64,000 nt of DNA, taken from NCBI RefSeq assembly GCF_010093025.1, contig NZ_CP048114.1, forward strand, positions 620,001-684,000, read 5' to 3'. This document shows positions 50,072-59,332 of the stretch, piece after piece. The translations under genes were made by a program, and so were the position numbers. The notes below the pieces were generated by a model, which did not search any database, had not been told where the DNA came from, and worked only from the letters and a program-made list of their open reading frames with translations. This DNA comes from Edaphobacter sp. 12200R-103 (lineage in GTDB: Bacteria; Acidobacteriota; Terriglobia; Terriglobales; Acidobacteriaceae). Every line of letters begins with the position of its first letter. Positions within the stretch are counted from its first letter, which is position 1.

Positions 50072-53000
50072 GTGAAGAAGGTACTATTCTTTGGTCTGTC
50101 AATCTTACTTTTCCCCCTATCGATGCAAGCGCAGCTTTCCAATAACACAGCGCTTGTGGGGACCGTCACCGACCCTTCAGGAAGTGTAGTAGTGGGAGCG
50201 AAGGTCGTCGGCATCAATCGCGACACCAAGGTGCAATACACCGGGACTACCAATGGTGAGGGGTATTACTCCATTCCCTTTATCAATCCGGGAACCTACA
50301 ACATCACTGTTTCGATGAACGGATTCACAACAGTGACGGCCTCCGGCGTCATCGTTGCGATCAACCTTTCTGTACGAACCGACGTAACACTGCAGGTGGG
50401 GTCTGAGTCGACCGAAGTCAGCATCTCCGCGACGACGCCGCCGCTCTCTACGGACGATGCCCTGCTGGGAGAGACCGTCGAGGCCCAGAAGGTTCATGAT
50501 CTTCCCTTGAATGGCAGGCATGCGATCGATCTGGCAGCTACGGCTTCCAACATCGTTATCAGCGGCGATGCACTCACGGGAAATCCTCCGGGCAACAGAG
50601 CGAGTGGTTCCGGAACCCGCAATATCAACAACAGTATTTCGCTGGACGGCATCTCGATCATGAACAACCTGATCACGACTGCCACCTTGTCGCCGAACCC
50701 GGATGCAATTGACTCCGTACAGACGCAGAACGGTAACTACACTGCCCAGTACGGCGATTACCTCGGCGTTCACATCAACCTGGTGACGAAGACAGGCGGC
50801 AATGCTTTTCACGGCACAGCATACGACTACATCCAGAACGATGCTTTCAATGCGAAGAGCTGGCTTGCCAAGCGCACGGATAGAAAGAGTCCTCTGCGGT
50901 ACAACCTCTTCGGAGGCGTTCTCAGTGGACCGGTGATTATCCCTCACCTTTACAACGGTCGCGACAGGACGTTCTTTATGGGATCGTATGAGGGGCTTCG
51001 CAATAGCGGCGCTACCTTCACCACGGCCACGGTGCTCACCAACAAGATGCGCCAGGGTGACTTTAGCGAATTGACCAATAAGACGTTCTACAATCCTCAA
51101 ACGCGCTTCACTGCGTGCTCTGCGCCGAACTATGCATGTCCAGCGGCTCAGTATGCAGGGAATATCATCCCGGTCAGTCCTATTGCGGCGAAGATCCTTC
51201 CTTATCTCACGGCACCGAATGGTCCGGGAACGGCCAACAACTGGACGGGGAACCTGCCGACTTCGCTGAATGAGAACTCAACCATTGATCGTGTTGACCA
51301 TAACATCGGCGACAAGGTCCGACTGTTTGGGCGCTTTGCCTGGCAGTCTGTCAACAATTACAGCCAGGCGGTCAACCTGACGAATACCGCCTATACGACT
51401 ACGAAGACACGCAATGGAGCTATCGGATACACGCACATCATCACGCCGAAACTGGTTAACGATCTCCGGTTGGGATTCAATGTGCTGGGTACGCAGATCC
51501 TGAATCAACAGGCCCAGAACAATGATACGACCGCTGGCTCGCAGCTTGGCATCCCTGGATTTACGGCGGACGTCGATAGTGGAAACGCCGGACTGGTCGA
51601 TATGAGCATCGGCGGAGCGAGCACATACCAGGGTATTGCGCAAACCGGAACGAACTGGTATCAGGACGACCGCCAACTTACGATCTATGACCAGATCAGC
51701 TACACCATGGGCAAGCACAGTCTGATGGCCGGTGTCAGTTTCCGAAAGATGACGATTGGACGCTCGGCGGCCAACACGGCGCGCGGGCAGTTCACCTTTG
51801 ATGGAACTCTCAATGGAGCTAGCCGCGGAGCGGGCGATGCCGCCGCAGCGTTCATCGCGGGATCGCCGACCAGCTATATCTCGCCCTTTTTCCAGGTCAA
51901 GGGATCGATCGGCCAATGGCGCGACGGCTTCTTCGTTCAGGACACGTGGCAGGTCACGCAGAAGTTCACACTGCAGTATGGTCTTCGTTATGAACTGCCC
52001 CAGGTGGCATACAGCCTGAATGGCGTAGGCCGGATTATGGATCCCGGCCTGACGACCCTATATCCCGCAATCGGAGGAACCAATGCTCTCGATGCCACTA
52101 AGTACAAGGGCTTTGAGTTCAGCGGACCGAATCACGACAACATCAGCCCACGCGTAGGATTCTCGTATCGCGCGACAGACAAGACTGTTATTCGTGGTGG
52201 CGGCGGCATCTATTACAACGCTAACCAGCTCAATTCCTATACGCTATCCTCCACCAACTATCCTTATTCAGCCGTTGTTACTCCGTCTGCGGGGTTTGGC
52301 GCGACTCCCGGTTTCACTCTGGAGAATCCCAACGTTCCAGCACCGGCAGCCTGGCCCGGTCCTCCGACAGCACCTTACGCCAACTTTACGGTTGACCACG
52401 GACTGCCGACCGCTCGTATGTATCAGTGGAATGTCGATGTGGGACAGGAGATCTGGCCCAATGCAGGTTTCGAACTGCAATACCTGGGATCGAAGACAGT
52501 TCACCTGGATGAGAGCTACTATCCAAATCAGCCTCAGCCTTCAGCCATTCCGTTTTCGCAGTCGCGGCGACCGAATCCAAAAATCGGACAGATCCGGGAC
52601 ATCTTCAACGATGGCTTTGCAACCTACAACGGCCTGACGGCGGTTTTGCGTCAACGTCTCAGCCACGGGATCAGCGCGAACCTCAGCTATACATGGGCAC
52701 ATGCGCTGGATACGTCAGACAGTTCCAATGATGGCGGTTCTGCTATGTGGCAGGGACATGTGAAGCTCGACTACGGTGACTCCAACGGCGACATCCGGAA
52801 CCGGTTTGTTGGCACGGTCACGTATGCCTTGCCGGACTTTGCCGGGAAGAGCTTCTATGTTCGCGAGTTCCTGGGCGGATGGCAGGCAAATGCCATCGTC
52901 GATCTCCGCGGGGGAATTCCGATGAACATTACCATCAACTCCGATCAGGCAAACGTTGGCGGCGTCGGTGGCTCACAGCGTCCTAACTTCGTTCACGACG

Positions 53001-53353
53001 GAAAGATGACCTGCAGCCGAGATACAGTTACCGGTCCCGGAGGGTCGACCAAGAACAGCTGTCTGGATGCAACTGCATACTCAGTTCCCACGCCGGGAAC
53101 TTTCGGAAACCTCAAACGGAATGCATTGCACGGCCCGGGAAGGGAGAACGTCAACTTCTCCCTGTTCAAAAACTTCCCCATCCATGAGAGTCTGGCCTTC
53201 CAACTTCGTGGAGAGACCTTCAACCTCTTCAACCATCCCAATCCAGCGAATCCTAACACCAGATTAGGTGGACCTTCCTTTGGTTTCATCTCGGATGTGC
53301 AGACAGGCACGAGCGCCCGAATCCTTCAGATTGCAGGAAAGATCGTCTTCTAG
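50072..53353 (+). CDS. TonB-dependent receptor, Oar-like, with carboxypeptidase-regulatory-like domain
   Basis: A 1093-residue outer-membrane receptor. The signal peptide is KKVLFFGLSILLFPLSMQAQ. The regulatory-like domain (about 22-115) begins LSNNTALVGTVTDPSGSVVVGAKVVGINRDT and is followed by a plug with LPLNGRHAIDLAATAS. The long barrel shows family landmarks such as HGTAYDYIQNDAFNAKSW, RYNLFGGVLSGPVIIP, DTWQVTQKFTLQYGLRYE and the C-terminal ESLAFQLRGETFNLFNHPNPANP, ending IAGKIVF. It has the same architecture as the receptor at 14013 but is clearly diverged, so they are not a recent duplication. GTG 50072 is the start, with AGGAGG (50061-50066) 5 nt upstream. The ligand is unknown; no SusD-like partner. 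Confidence 0.92.
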   Translation: MKKVLFFGLSILLFPLSMQAQLSNNTALVGTVTDPSGSVVVGAKVVGINRDTKVQYTGTTNGEGYYSIPFINPGTYNITVSMNGFTTVTASGVIVAINLSVRTDVTLQVGSESTEVSISATTPPLSTDDALLGETVEAQKVHDLPLNGRHAIDLAATASNIVISGDALTGNPPGNRASGSGTRNINNSISLDGISIMNNLITTATLSPNPDAIDSVQTQNGNYTAQYGDYLGVHINLVTKTGGNAFHGTAYDYIQNDAFNAKSWLAKRTDRKSPLRYNLFGGVLSGPVIIPHLYNGRDRTFFMGSYEGLRNSGATFTTATVLTNKMRQGDFSELTNKTFYNPQTRFTACSAPNYACPAAQYAGNIIPVSPIAAKILPYLTAPNGPGTANNWTGNLPTSLNENSTIDRVDHNIGDKVRLFGRFAWQSVNNYSQAVNLTNTAYTTTKTRNGAIGYTHIITPKLVNDLRLGFNVLGTQILNQQAQNNDTTAGSQLGIPGFTADVDSGNAGLVDMSIGGASTYQGIAQTGTNWYQDDRQLTIYDQISYTMGKHSLMAGVSFRKMTIGRSAANTARGQFTFDGTLNGASRGAGDAAAAFIAGSPTSYISPFFQVKGSIGQWRDGFFVQDTWQVTQKFTLQYGLRYELPQVAYSLNGVGRIMDPGLTTLYPAIGGTNALDATKYKGFEFSGPNHDNISPRVGFSYRATDKTVIRGGGGIYYNANQLNSYTLSSTNYPYSAVVTPSAGFGATPGFTLENPNVPAPAAWPGPPTAPYANFTVDHGLPTARMYQWNVDVGQEIWPNAGFELQYLGSKTVHLDESYYPNQPQPSAIPFSQSRRPNPKIGQIRDIFNDGFATYNGLTAVLRQRLSHGISANLSYTWAHALDTSDSSNDGGSAMWQGHVKLDYGDSNGDIRNRFVGTVTYALPDFAGKSFYVREFLGGWQANAIVDLRGGIPMNITINSDQANVGGVGGSQRPNFVHDGKMTCSRDTVTGPGGSTKNSCLDATAYSVPTPGTFGNLKRNALHGPGRENVNFSLFKNFPIHESLAFQLRGETFNLFNHPNPANPNTRLGGPSFGFISDVQTGTSARILQIAGKIVF

Positions 53354-53383
53354 GATTTCCTCCTAGCTGTGGATTTGAAACTC

Positions 53384-53415
53384 ACGCCGGACGGGAAACT
53401 GTCCGGCGTATTTGT
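53384..53415 (+). terminator. Terminator after the second TonB-dependent receptor
   Basis: ACGCCGGAC (53384-53392) pairs perfectly with GTCCGGCGT (53401-53409), followed by ATTTGTTGT. It lies 31 bp past the stop codon in the convergent gap to the ADOP permease. Confidence 0.75.
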
Positions 53416-53477
53416 TGTATGGAGCCCAGCTATAGATTCTGATTTGGAGCAAGATCGCGCACCTGGGTTCTTGAGCA

Positions 53478-56138
53478 CTATTCGAAGCGCAGAGCAGTCA
53501 TGGGGTCTACTTTGGTGGCGCGTACGGCTGGAATCCACGTGGCCGCGAGAGCTACGGCGCCGAGCAGCAGGGGAGTCAGGATAAATGCGAGAGGATCCCA
53601 TACCTTGACTCCGAAGAGGAAGCTGGCGAGGAAGCGGCTTAGCCAAAAGGCTGCGCTTATCCCGATCAGTACGCCAAAGATGGTGAGAATCATTCCCTGG
53701 CGAAGGACCATGTTGCGAAGGTGCGCGGTCTGCGCTCCCATTGCCATGCGGATTCCGAGCTCCTGTGTGCGCTGCTCCACGGAGAAGGCCATCAGGCCGT
53801 AGATGCCGACTGCGGCGAGCAATAATCCGGAAGCTCCGAAGACCGTCAGGAGCAGCATGTTGAACCGCTGCCGCGAGATCATGAGGCTATTAATTTCGTC
53901 CATGGTCCGGATATGGGCGACGGGAAGGCCACCGGTAGCCTCTCGCAGTGCCGAAGTCACGGGTGCAACCAAAGCATGCGGGGCGCCTTTGGTGCGCACG
54001 ACCCACCAGAGCGGAGCGACGCGTGAATTGAGCGCAGTCTCGGCGTCGGGCATCTGCGCCAGAGGGATGTACATGGTTGGGTAGGGATCGCGGTTGAGAC
54101 CGCTGTCGCGCGTGTTGCCGACGATGCCGACGATCTGGCGAGAGGACTCGGCGAAGGGCCCCTTGTCGCCGGGCGCTTTCTGTAACCGGTCCCGAAGGGG
54201 ATCTCCCTTTGGCCAGTACTGCTTCGCCATCGCTTCGTTGATGATGATGACGCCGGGCGCGGAGGCAGTGTCGTCCTCGGTGAAGGTACGGCCGCGCAGG
54301 AGTGGGATCTTGAAGGCTTCGAAATAGTCCGGCGAGATGGAGTAGTATCCAGCTCCTCCGGTGAAGGGGGATTTGCCTTTGGGGCGTCCCACGATATCGA
54401 ATGGCATTCCGAAGGCTCCCTGGAGCGGCAGGCCGTTTCCTACTGCGGCTTCGGTTACGCCGGGGATCGTCTTGAGGCGATCCCTCCCGCTACGGATCAT
54501 CTGTGTCACCGGGGCGCTCGCCTGGAAGCGGTCGCCGCTGATCGACATCGCCATGGTCAGCGTATTGTGAGTGTCAAATCCCGGGTTCACTGCCTGCAGG
54601 TTGAGATAGGTGCGAATCAGCAGGGTGGAGCCGATGACGAGAATGAGCGCCAGGGCGATCTCGGTCACGACAAGAATCGACCGGAAGTTCGCACTGCGAA
54701 AACCGATGCCGGTGCGGCTTCCGCTTTCGTTCAGGTGCGTGACGAGGTCTGTTCGCGAGGCGCTGATTGCGGGAACAAGGCCGAACAGGATTCCCGTAAG
54801 CACCGACACACCGAGAGTGAAGAACAGGACACGCGCATCCATGGCAACCGCAGCACCGTTTTCGCCAACTCTCGGAAGCCCGCCAATGTTCACGCTGAGC
54901 AGCAGGCGGATGCCGATATAGCCGAGAGCCAGGCCGAGCAGGCCGCCGGAGAGCGAGAGCAGAAGACTTTCCGTCAGGAGCTGGCGGACGACATGCCAGC
55001 GGTCCGCGCCCAGGGCTACGCGCGTGGCAAATTCGCGCTTGCGGCCCGAGGCTTTGGCCAGCAGGAGATTTGCTACGTTTGCACAGGCGATCAACAAGAC
55101 CAGTCCGACGGCGCTGAGCAGCACGAGCAGAGGCGTACGGGTATCGCCGATGATCGCTTCCTTCAGCGGAACGACTCCGTAGTGGTTGTTTGGGCCGATG
55201 GAGTTGGGAATCTCCCGCCGGAACTGGTCGGATGCGAGCTTGAGCTGAGCGTTTGCCTGTTCGATGGTGACGCCGGGCTGCAGGCGCGCCGTTACCCGAA
55301 AGTAGTGCGCCATCTCCTTACTGTTCAGGTCGAATTGATACGGGATCCATAGATCTGCGGGAGTGTCGGTAACGAAGTTCCGCCCGATGACTCCAACGAT
55401 GAGATACGGCGTGTTATCGATCTGAATGGTCCTGCCTACGATGTTGGCGTCACCGCCAAAGCGCTGTTTCCACAGGCCATAGCTGAGCACGACCACGTTT
55501 CCGCCGTGGGGGCTGTCTTCTTCCGTGGTGAAGGTGCGTCCCAGAGCCACGGGCGCGCCGAAGAGCGCAAAGTAGTCGTGGGTGACGTGGACTCCCTGCA
55601 CCTGCATGGGGTGGTCCCCACCTGTGAGATTCAGGCCGGCGCCGCCCATGTCGTAGCCGGCCACCTCTCGAAGTACGGACGTCTGCTGGCGCCAGAGATT
55701 GAACTCAGGAATGCTGGCGACATCGCCCCTGTGCTGTGGAGTAAATAGAGCCAGCCGCATGAGCGACTGCGGATCGGCATAGGGAAGCGGCTGCAGCAGG
55801 ACGGTATTCACAATCGAGAAGACCGCCGTGGTTACGCCGATTCCGAGTGCTATGACAAGAAGAGCGATGACGGTCAGGCCCGGTGTCTTCCGGAGCGAGC
55901 GCCATGCATAGCGCAGATCGCGCCAGATGTTTTCCAGCATTGGCAGAGAGCGATAGGCCCAGACACGTTGCCGGATAGAGAGCGGATTGCCGAGTTTCAG
56001 TCGAGCCTGCCGCTGCGCCTCAGCGTCTGAAAGCCCGCGAGCGCGGTTGGTATCCGCTTCGTGGGCCAGGTGGGATTCGATTTCTTCGGTTAGATCACGA
56101 TCCTTGTTCTCGCGGTCGAGGTAGCGCTGGAAACCCAT
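53478..56138 (-). CDS. MacB-like ABC permease, acidobacterial ADOP family
   Basis: An 886-residue inner-membrane protein with the ADOP layout: an N-terminal cytoplasmic helix region (LTEEIESHLAHEADTNRARGLSDAEAQRQARLKLGNP), a first membrane helix (TVIALLVIALGIGVTTAVFSIV) and a MacB-type periplasmic core. Two FtsX domains follow (LLVLLSAVGLVLLIACANVANLLLAKASGRKREFATRVALGA and the C-terminal LLLTVFGASGLLLAAVGIYGLMAFSVEQRTQELGIRMAMGA). AGGAGG lies just before ATG 56138, 14 bp after its PadR regulator. It is only moderately similar to the other ADOP protein at 20322, so the two cassettes are old paralogues. No ATPase gene is adjacent; the transported molecule is unknown. Confidence 0.9.
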   Translation of the reverse strand: MGFQRYLDRENKDRDLTEEIESHLAHEADTNRARGLSDAEAQRQARLKLGNPLSIRQRVWAYRSLPMLENIWRDLRYAWRSLRKTPGLTVIALLVIALGIGVTTAVFSIVNTVLLQPLPYADPQSLMRLALFTPQHRGDVASIPEFNLWRQQTSVLREVAGYDMGGAGLNLTGGDHPMQVQGVHVTHDYFALFGAPVALGRTFTTEEDSPHGGNVVVLSYGLWKQRFGGDANIVGRTIQIDNTPYLIVGVIGRNFVTDTPADLWIPYQFDLNSKEMAHYFRVTARLQPGVTIEQANAQLKLASDQFRREIPNSIGPNNHYGVVPLKEAIIGDTRTPLLVLLSAVGLVLLIACANVANLLLAKASGRKREFATRVALGADRWHVVRQLLTESLLLSLSGGLLGLALGYIGIRLLLSVNIGGLPRVGENGAAVAMDARVLFFTLGVSVLTGILFGLVPAISASRTDLVTHLNESGSRTGIGFRSANFRSILVVTEIALALILVIGSTLLIRTYLNLQAVNPGFDTHNTLTMAMSISGDRFQASAPVTQMIRSGRDRLKTIPGVTEAAVGNGLPLQGAFGMPFDIVGRPKGKSPFTGGAGYYSISPDYFEAFKIPLLRGRTFTEDDTASAPGVIIINEAMAKQYWPKGDPLRDRLQKAPGDKGPFAESSRQIVGIVGNTRDSGLNRDPYPTMYIPLAQMPDAETALNSRVAPLWWVVRTKGAPHALVAPVTSALREATGGLPVAHIRTMDEINSLMISRQRFNMLLLTVFGASGLLLAAVGIYGLMAFSVEQRTQELGIRMAMGAQTAHLRNMVLRQGMILTIFGVLIGISAAFWLSRFLASFLFGVKVWDPLAFILTPLLLGAVALAATWIPAVRATKVDPMTALRFE

Positions 56139-56152
56139 GGTCGTTCCTCCTG

Positions 56153-56503
56153 CTAGCTGTTCGATTCTCCGAGAATGAGGCCAATGGCTCGTGTCATGCG
56201 TCGCCAGCGGTTGGTTGCTGCCGCCAGTTCCTTATGGCCCTTTGCGGTAAGTCGATAGAACTTCGCTCTGCGATTGTTGTCGCTGACGCCCCACTCGGAA
56301 GAAACCAGTCCGCGATCTTCCAGGCGGTGAAGCGCAGGATAGAGCGAGCCCTGTTCTACTTCGAGGGCGTTTTCCGATGTGCTTTCGATGGAGTGCGCGA
56401 TGGTGTGTCCGTGCGCGGGACCGAGGATCAGCGTGCGCAGGATGAGGAGGTCAAGGGTTCCCTGAAGGATTTCTCCTGCGTCCGATGGTCTGTTCTTTGC
56501 CAT
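56153..56503 (-). CDS. PadR family transcriptional regulator
   Basis: A 116-residue winged-helix regulator: [92 protein letters not shown] shows the helix-turn-helix, wing and C-terminal dimer helix. It immediately precedes the ADOP permease gene and should repress the pair. Upstream lies an exact 20-bp direct repeat with an internal palindrome (56509-56560), the likely operator. GGAG within the first repeat copy serves as ribosome-binding site for ATG 56503. Confidence 0.93.
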   Translation of the reverse strand: MAKNRPSDAGEILQGTLDLLILRTLILGPAHGHTIAHSIESTSENALEVEQGSLYPALHRLEDRGLVSSEWGVSDNNRRAKFYRLTAKGHKELAAATNRWRRMTRAIGLILGESNS

Positions 56504-56508
56504 GCGTT

Positions 56509-56560
56509 CTCCACTCGAGTGTCTATGGGAGAGGACTATACTCCACTCGAGTGTCTATGG
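56509..56560 (-). promoter_or_regulatory. Tandem operator-like repeats upstream of padR
   Basis: CTCCACTCGAGTGTCTATGG occurs twice without mismatch, at 56509-56528 and 56541-56560, with a 32-bp period (about three helical turns). Each copy contains the palindrome CACTCGAGTG (56512-56521 and 56544-56553). A -10-like TATAGT on the minus strand lies between them (56540-56535). The layout fits cooperative binding by a PadR dimer over its own promoter. Confidence 0.7.
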
Positions 56561-56580
56561 AAAAGAAAATTATTGATGGT

Positions 56581-57870
56581 TCAGGCTGAGACGACCGTGG
56601 CTTTCCTGATGAAGTCCGGATCGATATCGACGCCGAAACCGGGGCCAGTGGGAACCTGGATCACTCCGTTGGAGTCGCTGCGCAGGGTGGAGGTGGAGCA
56701 GTGCCACGGGAGGTCATTGTTGAACTCCTTGAACTCGTGATACGGGCCGGAGTTTGGAATGGCGGAGATGAAATGCATCATGTAGACGTATCCCAGTCCA
56801 GTCGCTGAGATGTGTGGAATGCACTGCTTGCCGAAGGCATTGGCCATGCGGGCGACCTGCATGCAGCGCACCATGCCGCCGAAGTAGAACATGTCCTGCT
56901 GGACGATGGAGAGGGCGCCGTTGGCAATGAGCCAGCGGAAGTTGTGGGTGCTGGGTTCCTGTTCGCCGCCGGCGATGGGGATCTCGAGGGCGTCGGCGAC
57001 CTGCTTCGTCTCCTCATACCAGTCGAAGGGGACAGGCTCTTCGAAGAAGGCGTACTTGTACTCCTGCATGAGCTTGCCGATGGGGATGGCCTGGGCGGGT
57101 GTGTAGGAGCCGTTGGCGTCGGCGGAGATGATCATCTGGTCGCCGAAGGTCTTGCGCACGAGCGGGATAAGCTTTTCGCTCCGGCCTTCGGGTGTTTCTT
57201 TGTGGCTCATACGGCCGCCAAGCTTGAACTTGATGGCTTTGGCATTGGAGATGGCGACCTCGCGCTTGAGGTGCTCGATGGTCTCTTCGGCGGAGATGCC
57301 GCGCTCTCCGTTGGCCTGGTAGACGGAAATTTTGCTGTTGTAGATCTTGTCGCTGATGAGCAGGCCGATGGGTCGGTTAGCTATCTTGCCGAACATGTCG
57401 AGGAGAGCGAATTCAAGGGTGGCGATGGGAACCCAGATGGCGAGGCCCTGGGCCTTGTAGTTGTTCGCGTAGACGGTGGATTCGGGAATGAGGAACTCGA
57501 GGTCGCGCGCGTCCTTGCCGATGTAGAACGGTGCGATGTGCTTGACGAAGATGGGATAGAGAACCGACATCTGGGCCGAGTTGGAGACGGAGATGCCTTC
57601 ATGGCCGTCTTTGGAGCGCACACGGCAGAGATACTCCTTCTTATTGCGGAGAAGCTCGATGCTTTCGATGATGACGGGATCTTTGAACAACTCGCGTTTG
57701 AAGACAGGCTGCGCGAGAATGGCGTCGAGTTTGGCGTAGCGCTCGTTGAGTGTGCCGGGAAGACCGTGACGGGGAGCGCTCAGGAACTGGGCGTGGAGGG
57801 GGCGGGGGAGATTGGTGGCTGCGGCTGTCGCAAAGGCAGAGGTAAGAAAAGAACGGCGGCTTGGCGGCAC
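56581..57870 (-). CDS. Tat-exported enolase-superfamily (mandelate racemase-like) protein
   Basis: A 429-residue protein with a twin-arginine-type signal (PPSRRSFLTSAFATAAATNLPRPLHA). The enolase-superfamily capping and barrel domains follow. Catalytic-type residues are present: KFK (Lys214, Lys216), Asp251 in ISADANGSY, Glu277/278 in FFEEPVPFDW, Glu303 in AGGEQEP and His353 in IPHISATGLG. This set matches the mandelate-racemase subgroup, which includes acid-sugar dehydratases. Most members are cytoplasmic, so export is unusual. A dehydratase acting on a sugar acid in the periplasm is one possibility; the substrate cannot be named. It stands alone, with the PadR operator just downstream. Confidence 0.85.
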   Translation of the reverse strand: MPPSRRSFLTSAFATAAATNLPRPLHAQFLSAPRHGLPGTLNERYAKLDAILAQPVFKRELFKDPVIIESIELLRNKKEYLCRVRSKDGHEGISVSNSAQMSVLYPIFVKHIAPFYIGKDARDLEFLIPESTVYANNYKAQGLAIWVPIATLEFALLDMFGKIANRPIGLLISDKIYNSKISVYQANGERGISAEETIEHLKREVAISNAKAIKFKLGGRMSHKETPEGRSEKLIPLVRKTFGDQMIISADANGSYTPAQAIPIGKLMQEYKYAFFEEPVPFDWYEETKQVADALEIPIAGGEQEPSTHNFRWLIANGALSIVQQDMFYFGGMVRCMQVARMANAFGKQCIPHISATGLGYVYMMHFISAIPNSGPYHEFKEFNNDLPWHCSTSTLRSDSNGVIQVPTGPGFGVDIDPDFIRKATVVSA

Positions 57871-58086
57871 GTATGAGTCTCCTGAAAGTCGGGGTTCAGT
57901 ATGGATGACGTTGAGGAGCGTTGGGAAGTCTCGATTTGTGGGCGGGTTAGAGCCCGACCGGTATCGGTCACCAGCGGAGTGGCAGATGAGCCGTCACATC
58001 TCAGACCGTATTTGTTTGGACAGAAGAGATTCTTGGGCGGATACTCTTCGGCGGGCTCCCAAATCCACAATCGAGAGGTTCCACCG

Positions 58087-58860
58087 ATGAGACGAAATCT
58101 TTGGCTCGTTGCAGGTGTATTTGTCTTTGCGGCCGCCCAGATTGTTCCGGCGGCAGGACAGGTGATTGCAGCTGGTGACTTTGCATATACGGGAGATAAC
58201 GGGCCAGGGTTTTGGGGAGAGATCAGTCCGGCGTGTGCACCGACGAGTGTGCGACAGTCGCCGATCGATATTGATCGGGTGGTGGTGGATCCGAGGCTGG
58301 ATCCGCTGCGAGTGACTTCCACCGAAACAACGACGATCATATCGAATCCGGGATACACGTTGGTGGGGAAGCAGGACAATAAGCCAACGGTCGAGTTGAG
58401 AGGTGTGACCTACACGCTGGTGGAGTTCCATTTTCACGCGCTGTCGGAACACACGGTGCAGGGCCAATACGGTGTGATGGAGCTTCACGTAGTATTTGCG
58501 GACCCGAGCCTGACCAAGCTTGCGGTCATCGGGGTGATCTACAAGGTTGGCAGGCCGAACGGGTTTTTACGCCAGATTCTGTCGGCCGGACTGCCGGAGA
58601 AGTCGACCTCTGCGCCGGTGACAGTGGAGAACCTGAATGTCGCGGATGCGTTCACGGATACGAGGAGCTATTACAACTATCCGGGATCGCTGACGACTCC
58701 GCCGTGCTCGGAGACGGTGAACTGGTTTGTGCTGAAGCGGTGGGCGGAGTTGTCGCAAGAGCAGTTCGACGCATTTCGCAAGGTGTTGGGGAATGACTTT
58801 CGGCCGTTGCAGAAGAGGAATGGGCGAGTAGTCAGGGCTACGCCGCGGGGGCCGTTCTAG
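58087..58860 (+). CDS. Periplasmic alpha-type carbonic anhydrase
   Basis: A 257-residue exported enzyme that interconverts CO2 and bicarbonate. The signal peptide is RRNLWLVAGVFVFAAAQIVPAAG. The alpha-CA fold shows RQSPIDID, LVEFHFHALSEHTV with zinc ligands His115 and His117, MELHVVFAD with the third ligand His134, and YNYPGSLTTPPCSETVNWFVLKR. Cysteines in SPACAP and TPPCSE can form the usual disulfide. The frame is open from 57901, but ATG 58087 is chosen: GAGAGG lies 8 nt upstream and the signal begins there. The gap 57871-58086 to the divergent enolase gene carries both promoters but no recognised site. Confidence 0.93.
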   Translation: MRRNLWLVAGVFVFAAAQIVPAAGQVIAAGDFAYTGDNGPGFWGEISPACAPTSVRQSPIDIDRVVVDPRLDPLRVTSTETTTIISNPGYTLVGKQDNKPTVELRGVTYTLVEFHFHALSEHTVQGQYGVMELHVVFADPSLTKLAVIGVIYKVGRPNGFLRQILSAGLPEKSTSAPVTVENLNVADAFTDTRSYYNYPGSLTTPPCSETVNWFVLKRWAELSQEQFDAFRKVLGNDFRPLQKRNGRVVRATPRGPF

Positions 58861-58946
58861 TGTGATCTGATTGGGTGCCTGCGTCTCTCTTCTGAAATGT
58901 GGGCACCTGGGATACGAAGCAGTTCGAGCTATGCTCGAATGCCCTC

Positions 58947-58976
58947 TCATGCGTCGCATGAATGGGGCACCCGGCT
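58947..58976. repeat. REP-like element, family B
   Basis: TCATGCG-T-CGCATGA (58947-58961) is a perfect 7-bp hairpin followed by ATGGGGCACCCGGCT, the family B end. A degenerate partner end (ATGTGGGCACCTGGG) lies about 50 bp before it, near 58896. Confidence 0.65.
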
Positions 58977-59029
58977 GAATGCAGTCGGAGATGAGGCGGG
59001 TGCTAATCATCAGGATAGGAGGCGAGCGA

Positions 59030-59284
59030 CTAGCCTGCAGCAGAGAGAATTGCGAGGATGCCAGATAAAGGCAGAACCATCGATAAGGGCCACCATTTTG
59101 AACCGCGCGCAGCAGCCACAATCGACAGGGTCAAAGCCAAGAGGACGACCAACGGAATGCCAACGAATATCAGATAGACATTGTGCGGTGCGGGCGAGTA
59201 TCGCATGCAAATCCAGAATGCGCACATGATTGCGACACTTGCAACACCACACAGATTCGCAACGGTTTTTGGGATCATGGGCAT
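59030..59284 (-). CDS. Small hydrophobic protein (84 residues), possible gene
   Basis: The frame encodes three hydrophobic stretches: LCGVASVAIMCAFWICM, VYLIFVGIPLVVLLALTLSIVAAA and WPLSMVLPLSGILAILSAAG. That is a credible small membrane protein. ATG 59284 or 59278 could start it, and neither has a good ribosome-binding site. It lies between REP elements and the RAYT gene, so it may be a passenger or a chance frame. No family recognised. Confidence 0.45.
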   Translation of the reverse strand: MPMIPKTVANLCGVASVAIMCAFWICMRYSPAPHNVYLIFVGIPLVVLLALTLSIVAAARGSKWWPLSMVLPLSGILAILSAAG

Positions 59285-59332
59285 AAACTCGCGTGGTCAG
59301 AAAAGCAGTGGTTCCAATAGCTATCTGATTCC

